64,000 nt of DNA from Brachyhypopomus gauderio (Eukaryota; Chordata; Actinopteri; Gymnotiformes; Hypopomidae), in assembly GCF_052324685.1 (NCBI RefSeq), contig NC_135212.1:6742278-6806277 (forward strand), given 5' to 3'. A program made the translations under genes and the position numbers. The notes under the pieces are model-generated. The model did not search any database. It had not been told where the DNA came from and saw only the letters and a list, made by a program, of their open reading frames with translations. Shown one piece after another: positions 25,201 through 37,200 of the stretch (positions are counted from its first letter, which is position 1; the number at the start of each line of letters is the position of its first letter).

Positions 25201-28200
25201 GCCACACCCACAGGCTCGGAGAGCTGTGAGAGAGGTGAGCCAAGCCCAGACACTGCCAGCACTCTGGCTGCTCCAGCTCACCATGGAAACGACCTCAACT
25301 CAGGGCGACATTTTAAGCTGGCAGTGTGGGAATGACCCCTGCCTGGAGCTGTTTTCACCCAGCACCGCGGCAACTACCCCAGCCCAGTGGTCCTTTTCAG
25401 CCGCCACTGTGATGTGTCGATGCTGAAGTCCAGTTAGGTGACATTACACTGAGACAATATGGATCTCCCAGTAAATCATGTTCAGTGTGATTGTGTCTGT
25501 TTACCTTTTCATGATGGAGAACGTTGCAGTACTGTAACAAAACATTTGTATGTTGTTACTCTGTCTTAAACAGTCTTCCATACAGAGGACACTTTTAAAA
25601 AGAGACTCAAAGAGAAACGTAAGGGGCTCTCCCTCCTACATGTCATTGTTGCCTGGCTAAGTTCTGATCTTTCTTCACAGTCTGCATGCATGTACTTCTT
25701 GTGCTTGCTGTGAAACGAAGGAGTAATGTTCATCACTGGGCCTGTAGGTCCCAAAACGCCAGTCAGTCAGGAGAAAACTAAAGGAAGCATTCATTAAACT
25801 ATTAGCACCGATGTTAACCGTCTTCAGGCCGATATCTGGCAGTAGATGTGGCAATACCTGGTAGTCTTCCAGCATGTTGGATGCGTCCTGTCCACACCTT
25901 TGTGTCCACCTGTGTCCTTCAGCAGTAACACCTCGAGTCCGTGTCTGCTCTCAGCACGCTGTCACCTCTCCACCCTTCTTTTCTCCACCATTAGTGGGAG
26001 TGGCTAAACAGAGGAAGGCTCTGGGGCAGAAGAACACTGGCCCCTCCCCTCTGGCTGCGTGCACGCTCACCCCAACCCCAAACCCCCCCCACAGAGCTCC
26101 ACCTCTGCTCTCGCTCCTCACTGAGGTCATCAATGGGCCTCAGCTCCTTCTGTACCCCTGAGGGTTCATGATATGCTGTCGTGTGCCTTGCGTGGGTGTG
26201 TCTGCACCCCTTCACCTGGAACTACTTCTCTTCTCTTTGCTTCATGGCATGTTCTGTATTTCCTAGATATGGAGGTGCAGAGAATGAAAAAGGCTGTGGA
26301 ATCACTGATGGCAGCCAACGAAGAGAAGGTACCACCACCTCTCAGCTTCGCTCGCTCTGTGTGGTCTGGGTGCTCATAATCTGCGCTAATCCTTGCCTGT
26401 TCTGTAGGATCGCAAGATTGAGGAACTTCGGCAGTCACTTGTGCGATACAAGAAGGTGCAAGACATGGTGATGTCGGTGCAAGGGAGAAAAGGTGGAGCA
26501 TTTAACATGTATAATTGCTGCTACAAATTAAAGTCAGTTTCCTTTATTTTGCCCTGCACACACACCCCTCTGCTGCAGCTGTGGGAGCTCCCCTCACACT
26601 CACTCCCCTCACACTAGCTCACTCTCCCCCCCTCACTCACTCCCCTCACACTAGCTCACTGTCCCTCCCCTCACACTCACTCCCCTCACACTAGCTCACT
26701 CTCCCTCCCCTCACACTCACTCCCCTCACACTAGCTCACTTTCCCTCCCCTCACACTCACTCCCCTCACACTAGCTCACTCTTCCCCCCTCACTCACTCC
26801 CCTCACACTCACTCCCCTCACACTAGCTCACTGTCCCTCCCCTCACACTCACTCCCCTCACACTAGCTCACTCTTCCCCCCTCACTCACTCCCCTCACAC
26901 TCACTCCCCTCACACTAGCTCACTGTCCCTCCCCTCACACTCACTCCCCTCACACTAGCTCACTCTCCCTCCCCTCACACTCACTCCCCTCACACTAGCT
27001 CACACTCCCTCCCCTCACAATCACTCCCCTCACACTGTCTCACTCCCCTCCCCCACACTCACTCCCCTCACACTCCTCTCTCCCTCCCCTCACACACCCC
27101 TCTGCTTCTTCTCAGGTAAAGATAAAGGAGAAAGTGATGAGAGCAGTAGTGACAGCTCCCTCTACATGTCCACTGCTGTCTCCGTGTCTATGGATGCAGA
27201 GAGGTCCATGCTGGCTTCTGCGGAGGAAGGGACAGAGAGGTCAAGTGAGGAGGTACTGTCCCCTGTCCCCGATCCACTATAGCTCACAGGTGGCGTGCAG
27301 GACAGGTCAATACTGTAGGGACGAGAGTCTGTATGCTCTGGGAATTTCTGCATTCTCAGACTTTACTGACTGGAATAAATAATTCCTGGCAGTGTTTGGT
27401 GAAACTAACAGCCTTGGACTTCTCTTTATAGAGGTGCTGCTAGTGTGATGTGTTTAGGGCTGCCATGATTAGTCGACTAGTCACGACTATGTCGACTACT
27501 AAAATAGTCGACGACTAATTAGTCGATGCGTCGTTTTTTTCCCTCTCCAAACTGCTGCAACAGTTTCCACTGATGCGTCTGCGTTTCTGTCCTTGACGCA
27601 CATGCGCAGTTTAGTGGAAACCGGGGTAGACAGTTGACGACATCCCAGGACGTTATACAGACAGGCTCTGGTATCGTGTCTACCCGGCTACGGAACTCAA
27701 AAGTGCGGGATCATTTTCCGTAGTCGGGTTCCGAAACGCGTGCAATATCTGCAAGGCAGAACTTGCCTTCCACGGCAGCACAACCACGTACCTGAAGCAT
27801 GTTGTGGCTACTTGTGACAACGATGAATAGGGACCGTCATCTCTGTAATCTAAATTGCTCGTTAGCTGCTAAAGTTACCATAAACAGAGCGTTAACTTAG
27901 TACTTACTTATCGCAGGGTTGCCAACTTTTTTTTCGGCGTGAGATATCGGATGTGTGGTGTGTGAGCGTGTGAAGACGGTCAAATGCGTGTGTCTCACTC
28001 TCAATGCATGAGAGTTGGCAACCCTGCTTATCGTGGTAACTGTAAAAGTTAACATTAGTGATGGCGATTTGTTTCATTAGCCTTAGCACGCATTCGTGTA
28101 TTTTCTGTAACGTCAGTGAGACCAAAACTTTATTTTTGTGAATAACTCCTTAGTTTCAGGTCCCTACCTAATTTGATTTAAATGTAGTGAAGTTTGATGC

Positions 28201-31200
28201 CAGAGACTAATGAAAGAAAGAAAAACCTAAAAAAAAATTCTTTATTAATGTAGGCCTATTTATTTTTGTGTTTTTTAAGGCAGTGCCTTATCCTTATTTT
28301 AATAATTGTTTGTTGCAACAAGCTGCATATTTCATTAAAGGTTTAATGAACTATGATCTTAATTGTTTTTATTTTTAGTTATAGCTGAAATCTAATGGTG
28401 GTTATATAATAGCAGTTGCATTCTAGTGTGATAAGCTGTATGTTTTATATTTAATTAACGTACAATCCGACTAGTCGACTAATCGTAAAAATTAATCGGT
28501 GATTAGTTGACTATTAAAATAATCGTTTGTGGCAGCCCTAGATGTGTTACTGGGTTTGTTCTCTTTATAGAGGTGCTGCTAGTGTGATGTGTTACTGGGT
28601 TTGTTCTCTTTGTAGAGGTGCTACTGGTGTGATGTGTTACTGGGTTTGTTCTCTTTGTAGAGGTGCTGCTAGTGTGATGTGTTACTGGGTTTGTTCTCTT
28701 TATAGAGGTGCTGCTAGTGTGATGTGTTACTGGGTTTGTTCTCTTTGTAGAGGTGCTACTGGTGTGATGTGTTACTGGGTTTGTTCTCTTTATAGAGGTG
28801 CTACTGGTGTGATGTGTTACTGGGTTTGTTCTCTTTATAGAGGTGCTGCTAGTGTGATGTGTTACTGGGTTTGTTCTCTTTATAGAGGTGCTGCTAGTGT
28901 GATGTGTTACTGGGTTTGTTCTCTTTATAGAGGTGCTGCTAGTGTGATGTGTTACTGGGTTTGTTCTCTTTATAGAGGTGCTGCTAGTGTGATGTGTTAC
29001 TGGGTTTGTTCTCTTTATAGAGGTGCTGCTAGTGTGATGTGTTACTGGGTTTGTTCTCTTTGTAGAGGTGCTACTGGTGTGATGTGTTACTGGGTTTGTT
29101 CTCTTTGTAGAGGTGCTGCTGGTGTGATGTGTTACTGGGTTTGTTCTCTTTGTAGAGGTGCTGCTGGTGTGATGTGTTACTGGGTTTGTTCTCTTTGTAG
29201 AGGTGCTACTGGTGTGATGTGTTTAGAGTTGCAGCGGTAACCGGTTTCACGGTATACCACGGTATTAAAATGCACGTGTGCGTTTGCTTATTACCGGTAA
29301 AAAGCAAGCCAGCGGAGAAACTGACCCGCGCATGCGCAACTCCGCTCCGGTTCAGCTACTCAGCACACAGCGGTGAGAATGGCAGAAAGTGCGTCAGACT
29401 TAACAAATTTTTTAACAAAAAAAAAAGCTAAACTAAAATCAGCGGCGAAAATGACGCAATCGCGGTGGATCCGCCCGTGCGCGAGGGTCTCGCGCGCTGT
29501 CGATTCGCGAGGTCGCGCACCTCTCGAATTTTGTAACTTTGCGCGCGCTGCGCCTCAGCGCAATGAACAAAGTCATGTTTGCAGGGTTCATACACCTTTA
29601 TAAGGTGGAATTAAAGTACTTGTACGTAACTTTAAAGGTCCGTTTCAATATTTCCCAGCACCTTAAACTTAATTAAGTTAAATATTTATACATATACTCG
29701 AAATAATTCGCTTTTTAAATCACATTATTTAATGGTTGTTTATTTCCAAAACGCCCAATCTTAACGTCTTCACGTTCTCTCATGTTTCGTCCTGGAATTA
29801 CAAGAGGCTCGTATTTGTTAACGTAATACAAAAGAACTGTGCGGAGTCGCGAGCTACGGTCACTAGTAAAAGTATAAACCTAGCTTTTTAAGGTCCTTGC
29901 TTTCACTGGATGTGAAAGACGCCATTAATTTACATGCGTTCATTTTCAAATTCTAACGTGCCTGTTTTTGATATGTTAAAACCAGACTCGGTGTGAAAGC
30001 CTTAAAATAGAAATCTCTATTGTGAGGATCATGTCAGAAATAAATCCTCTCTTTCTGCAGTATCTGGTTATATTCTAACTTGGAAGTACAACGGACGTTT
30101 ACAACAGTTGTTGATCAGACAGTGACCCCGGCTGAGTTTATCAGATATTAAATAATTTAAACTTAAATAATTGTACTGAAATCCATGATTTAGGTTTCTC
30201 TAATTTTGCAGTATTTATATAAACATGTGTACAGCTTATTTTTTTAAAGGACACATTTTGTATACAATAGTTCCAGGTTTCTACAATAAATAGTTAATTG
30301 AACAAAAATAACTTGTTGTAATTTCTTTAAGGGTCAGTGTATCTTTTAATAATATACAAACTTACTGTGATACCGTGATACCGCGGTATTTTCTGAGACG
30401 GTTATCATACCGTGAAAATCTCATACCGTTGCAACCCTAGATGTGTTACTGGGTTTGTTCTCTTTGTAGAGGTGCTACTGGTGTGATGTGTTACTGGGTT
30501 TGTTCTCTTTGTAGAGGAGCTACTGGTGTGTTACTGGGTTTGTTCTCTTTATAGAGGTGCTGCTAGTGTGATGTGTTACTGGGTTTGTTCTCTTTATAGA
30601 GGTGCTGCTAGTGTGATGTGTTACTGGGTTTGTTCTCTTTGTAGAGGTGCTGCTGGTGTGATGTGTTACTGGGTTTGTTCTCTTTATAGAGGTGCTACTG
30701 GTGTGATGTGTTACTGGGTTTGTTCTCTTTGTAGAGGTGCTGCTGGTGTAATGTGTTACTGGGTTTGTTCTCTTTGTAGAGGTGCTACTGGTGTGTTACT
30801 GGGTTTGTTCTCTTTGTAGAGGTGCTGCTGGTGTGATGTGTTACTGGGTTTGTTCTCTTTGTAGAGGTGCTACTGGTGTGATGTGTTACTGGGTTTGTTC
30901 TCTTTGTAGAGGTGCTACTGGTGTGATGTGTTACTGGGTTTGTTCTCTTTGTAGAGGAGCTACTGGTGTGTTACTGGGTTTGTTCTCTTTATAGAGGTGC
31001 TGCTAGTGTGATGTGTTACTGGGTTTGTTCTCTTTATAGAGGTGCTGCTAGTGTGATGTGTTACTGGGTTTGTTCTCTTTGTAGAGGTGCTGCTGGTGTG
31101 ATGTGTCACTGGGTTTGTTCTCTTTATAGAGGTGCTACTGGTGTGATGTGTTACTGGGTTTGTTCTCTTTGTAGAGGTGCTGCTGGTGTAATGTGTTACT

Positions 31201-34200
31201 GGGTTTGTTCTCTTTGTAGAGGTGCTACTGGTGTGTTACTGGGTTTGTTCTCTTTGTAGAGGTGCTGCTGGTGTGATGTGTTACTGGGTTTGTTCTCTTT
31301 GTAGAGGTGCTACTGGTGTGATGTGTTACTGGGTTTGTTCTCTTTATAGAGGTGCTACTGGTGTGATGTGTTACTGGGTTTGTTCTCTTTGTAGAGGTGC
31401 TACTGGTGTGATGTGTTACTGGGTTTGTTCTCTTTGTAGAGGAGCTACTGGTGTGTTACTGGGTTTGTTCTCTTTATAGAGGTGCTGCTAGTGTGATGTG
31501 TTACTGGGTTTGTTCTCTTTATAGAGGTGCTGCTAGTGTGATGTGTTACTGGGTTTGTTCTCTTTATAGAGGTGCTACTGGTGTGATGTGTTACTGGGTT
31601 TGTTCTCTTTATAGAGGTGCTGCTAGTGTGATGTGTTACTGGGTTTGTTCTCTTTATAGAGGTGCTGCTAGTGTGATGTGTTACTGGGTTTGTTCTCTTT
31701 ATAGAGGTGCTGCTAGTGTGATGTGTTACTGGGTTTGTTCTCTTTATAGAGGTGCTGCTAGTGTGATGTGTTACTGGGTTTGTTCTCTTTATAGAGGTGC
31801 TGCTAGTGTGATGTGTTACTGGGTTTGTTCTCTTTGTAGAGGTGCTACTGGTGTGATGTGTTACTGGGTTTGTTCTCTTTGTAGAGGTGCTGCTGGTGTG
31901 ATGTGTTACTGGGTTTGTTCTCTTTGTAGAGGTGCTGCTGGTGTGATGTGTTACTGGGTTTGTTCTCTTTGTAGAGGTGCTACTGGTGTGATGTGTTTAG
32001 AGTTGCAGCGGTAACCGGTTTCACGGTATACCACGGTATTAAAATGCACGTGTGCGTTTGCTTATTACCGGTAAAAAGCAAGCCAGCGGAGAAACTGACC
32101 CGCGCATGCGCAACTCCGCTCCGGTTCAGCTACTCAGCACACAGCGGTGAGAATGGCAGAAAGTGCGTCAGACTTAACAAATTTTTTAACAAAAAAAAAA
32201 GCTAAACTAAAATCAGCGGCGAAAATGACGCAATCGCGGTGGATCCGCCCGTGCGCGAGGGTCTCGCGCGCTGTCGATTCGCGAGGTCGTGCACCTCTCG
32301 AATTTTGTAACTTTGCGCGCGCTGCGCCTCAGCGCAATGAACAAAGTCATGTTTGCAGGGTTCATACACCTTTATAAGGTGGAATTAAAGTACTTGTACG
32401 TAACTTTAAAGGTCCGTTTCAATATTTCCCAGCACCTTAAACTTAATTAAGTTAAATATTTATACATATACTCGAAATAATTCGCTTTTTAAATCACATT
32501 ATTTAATGGTTGTTTATTTCCAAAACGCCCAATCTTAACGTCTTCACGTTCTCTCGTGTTTCGTCCTGGAATTACAAGAGGCTCGTATTTGTTAACGTAA
32601 TACAAAAGAACTGTGCGGAGTCGCGAGCTACGGTCACTAGTAAAAGTATAAACCTAGCTTTTTAAGGTCCTTGCTTTCACTGGATGTGAAAGACGCCATT
32701 AATTTACATGCGTTCATTTTCAAATTCTAACGTGCCTGTTTTTGATATGTTAAAACCAGACTCGGTGTGAAAGCCTTAAAATAGAAATCTCTATTGTGAG
32801 GATCATGTCAGAAATAAATCCTCTCTTTCTGCAGTATCTGGTTATATTCTAACTTGGAAGTACAACGGACGTTTACAACAGTTGTTGATCAGACAGTGAC
32901 CCCGGCTGAGTTTATCAGATATTAAATAATTTAAACTTAAATAATTGTACTGAAATCCATGATTTAGGTTTCTCTAATTTTGCAGTATTTATATAAACAT
33001 GTGTACAGCTTATTTTTTTAAAGGACACATTTTGTATACAATAGTTCCAGGTTTCTACAATAAATAGTTAATTGAACAAAAATAACTTGTTGTAATTTCT
33101 TTAAGGGTCAGTGTATCTTTTAATAATATACAAACTTACTGTGATACCGTGATACCGCGGTATTTTCTGAGACGGTTATCATACCGTGAAAATCTCATAC
33201 CGTTGCAACCCTAGATGTGTTACTGGGTTTGTTCTCTTTGTAGAGGTGCTACTGGTGTGATGTGTTACTGGGTTTGTTCTCTTTGTAGAGGAGCTACTGG
33301 TGTGTTACTGGGTTTGTTCTCTTTATAGAGGTGCTGCTAGTGTGATGTGTTACTGGGTTTGTTCTCTTTATAGAGGTGCTGCTAGTGTGATGTGTTACTG
33401 GGTTTGTTCTCTTTGTAGAGGTGCTGCTGGTGTGATGTGTTACTGGGTTTGTTCTCTTTATAGAGGTGCTACTGGTGTGATGTGTTACTGGGTTTGTTCT
33501 CTTTGTAGAGGTGCTGCTGGTGTAATGTGTTACTGGGTTTGTTCTCTTTGTAGAGGTGCTACTGGTGTGTTACTGGGTTTGTTCTCTTTGTAGAGGTGCT
33601 GCTGGTGTGATGTGTTACTGGGTTTGTTCTCTTTGTAGAGGTGCTACTGGTGTGATGTGTTACTGGGTTTGTTCTCTTTGTAGAGGTGCTACTGGTGTGA
33701 TGTGTTACTGGGTTTGTTCTCTTTGTAGAGGAGCTACTGGTGTGTTACTGGGTTTGTTCTCTTTATAGAGGTGCTGCTAGTGTGATGTGTTACTGGGTTT
33801 GTTCTCTTTATAGAGGTGCTGCTAGTGTGATGTGTTACTGGGTTTGTTCTCTTTGTAGAGGTGCTGCTGGTGTGATGTGTCACTGGGTTTGTTCTCTTTA
33901 TAGAGGTGCTACTGGTGTGATGTGTTACTGGGTTTGTTCTCTTTGTAGAGGTGCTGCTGGTGTAATGTGTTACTGGGTTTGTTCTCTTTGTAGAGGTGCT
34001 ACTGGTGTGTTACTGGGTTTGTTCTCTTTGTAGAGGTGCTGCTGGTGTGATGTGTTACTGGGTTTGTTCTCTTTGTAGAGGTGCTACTGGTGTGATGTGT
34101 TACTGGGTTTGTTCTCTTTATAGAGGTGCTACTGGTGTGATGTGTTACTGGGTTTGTTCTCTTTGTAGAGGTGCTACTGGTGTGATGTGTTACTGGGTTT

Positions 34201-37200
34201 GTTCTCTTTGTAGAGGAGCTACTGGTGTGTTACTGGGTTTGTTCTCTTTATAGAGGTGCTGCTAGTGTGATGTGTTACTGGGTTTGTTCTCTTTATAGAG
34301 GTGCTGCTAGTGTGATGTGTTACTGGGTTTGTTCTCTTTATAGAGGTGCTACTGGTGTGATGTGTTACTGGGTTTGTTCTCTTTGTAGAGGTGCTACTGG
34401 TGTGATGTGTTACTGGGTTTGTTCTCTTTGTAGAGGAGCTACTGGTGTGTTACTGGGTTTGTTCTCTTTATAGAGGTGCTGCTAGTGTGATGTGTTACTG
34501 GGTTTGTTCTCTTTATAGAGGTGCTGCTAGTGTGATGTGTTACTGGGTTTGTTCTCTTTATAGAGGTGCTACTGGTGTGATGTGTTACTGGGTTTGTTCT
34601 CTTTATAGAGGTGCTGCTAGTGTGATGTGTTACTGGGTTTGTTCTCTTTATAGAGGTGCTGCTAGTGTGATGTGTTACTGGGTTTGTTCTCTTTATAGAG
34701 GTGCTGCTAGTGTGATGTGTTACTGGGTTTGTTCTCTTTATAGAGGTGCTGCTAGTGTGATGTGTTACTGGGTTTGTTCTCTTTATAGAGGTGCTGCTAG
34801 TGTGATGTGTTACTGGGTTTGTTCTCTTTGTAGAGGTGCTACTGGTGTGATGTGTTACTGGGTTTGTTCTCTTTGTAGAGGTGCTGCTGGTGTGATGTGT
34901 TACTGGGTTTGTTCTCTTTGTAGAGGTGCTGCTGGTGTGATGTGTTACTGGGTTTGTTCTCTTTGTAGAGGTGCTACTGGTGTGATGTGTTTAGAGTTGC
35001 AGCGGTAACCGGTTTCACGGTATACCACGGTATTAAAATGCACGTGTGCGTTTGCTTATTACCGGTAAAAAGCAAGCCAGCGGAGAAACTGACCCGCGCA
35101 TGCGCAACTCCGCTCCGGTTCAGCTACTCAGCACACAGCGGTGAGAATGGCAGAAAGTGCGTCAGACTTAACAAATTTTTTAACAAAAAAAAAAGCTAAA
35201 CTAAAATCAGCGGCGAAAATGACGCAATCGCGGTGGATCCGCCCGTGCGCGAGGGTCTCGCGCGCTGTCGATTCGCGAGGTCGTGCACCTCTCGAATTTT
35301 GTAACTTTGCGCGCGCTGCGCCTCAGCGCAATGAACAAAGTCATGTTTGCAGGGTTCATACACCTTTATAAGGTGGAATTAAAGTACTTGTACGTAACTT
35401 TAAAGGTCCGTTTCAATATTTCCCAGCACCTTAAACTTAATTAAGTTAAATATTTATACATATACTCGAAATAATTCGCTTTTTAAATCACATTATTTAA
35501 TGGTTGTTTATTTCCAAAACGCCCAATCTTAACGTCTTCACGTTCTCTCGTGTTTCGTCCTGGAATTACAAGAGGCTCGTATTTGTTAACGTAATACAAA
35601 AGAACTGTGCGGAGTCGCGAGCTACGGTCACTAGTAAAAGTATAAACCTAGCTTTTTAAGGTCCTTGCTTTCACTGGATGTGAAAGACGCCATTAATTTA
35701 CATGCGTTCATTTTCAAATTCTAACGTGCCTGTTTTTGATATGTTAAAACCAGACTCGGTGTGAAAGCCTTAAAATAGAAATCTCTATTGTGAGGATCAT
35801 GTCAGAAATAAATCCTCTCTTTCTGCAGTATCTGGTTATATTCTAACTTGGAAGTACAACGGACGTTTACAACAGTTGTTGATCAGACAGTGACCCCGGC
35901 TGAGTTTATCAGATATTAAATAATTTAAACTTAAATAATTGTACTGAAATCCATGATTTAGGTTTCTCTAATTTTGCAGTATTTATATAAACATGTGTAC
36001 AGCTTATTTTTTTAAAGGACACATTTTGTATACAATAGTTCCAGGTTTCTACAATAAATAGTTAATTGAACAAAAATAACTTGTTGTAATTTCTTTAAGG
36101 GTCAGTGTATCTTTTAATAATATACAAACTTACTGTGATACCGTGATACCGCGGTATTTTCTGAGACGGTTATCATACCGTGAAAATCTCATACCGTTGC
36201 AACCCTAGATGTGTTACTGGGTTTGTTCTCTTTGTAGAGGTGCTACTGGTGTGATGTGTTACTGGGTTTGTTCTCTTTGTAGAGGAGCTACTGGTGTGTT
36301 ACTGGGTTTGTTCTCTTTATAGAGGTGCTGCTAGTGTGATGTGTTACTGGGTTTGTTCTCTTTATAGAGGTGCTGCTAGTGTGATGTGTTACTGGGTTTG
36401 TTCTCTTTGTAGAGGTGCTGCTGGTGTGATGTGTTACTGGGTTTGTTCTCTTTATAGAGGTGCTACTGGTGTGATGTGTTACTGGGTTTGTTCTCTTTGT
36501 AGAGGTGCTGCTGGTGTAATGTGTTACTGGGTTTGTTCTCTTTGTAGAGGTGCTACTGGTGTGTTACTGGGTTTGTTCTCTTTGTAGAGGTGCTGCTGGT
36601 GTGATGTGTTACTGGGTTTGTTCTCTTTGTAGAGGTGCTACTGGTGTGATGTGTTACTGGGTTTGTTCTCTTTGTAGAGGTGCTACTGGTGTGATGTGTT
36701 ACTGGGTTTGTTCTCTTTGTAGAGGAGCTACTGGTGTGTTACTGGGTTTGTTCTCTTTATAGAGGTGCTGCTAGTGTGATGTGTTACTGGGTTTGTTCTC
36801 TTTATAGAGGTGCTGCTAGTGTGATGTGTTACTGGGTTTGTTCTCTTTGTAGAGGTGCTGCTGGTGTGATGTGTCACTGGGTTTGTTCTCTTTATAGAGG
36901 TGCTACTGGTGTGATGTGTTACTGGGTTTGTTCTCTTTGTAGAGGTGCTGCTGGTGTAATGTGTTACTGGGTTTGTTCTCTTTGTAGAGGTGCTACTGGT
37001 GTGTTACTGGGTTTGTTCTCTTTGTAGAGGTGCTGCTGGTGTGATGTGTTACTGGGTTTGTTCTCTTTGTAGAGGTGCTACTGGTGTGATGTGTTACTGG
37101 GTTTGTTCTCTTTATAGAGGTGCTACTGGTGTGATGTGTTACTGGGTTTGTTCTCTTTGTAGAGGTGCTACTGGTGTGATGTGTTACTGGGTTTGTTCTC

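Noticed and set aside
29379..29603. Small gene starting MAESASDLTNFLTKKK
   Set aside because: It lies inside a hAT element present three times; at most a leftover transposase start.
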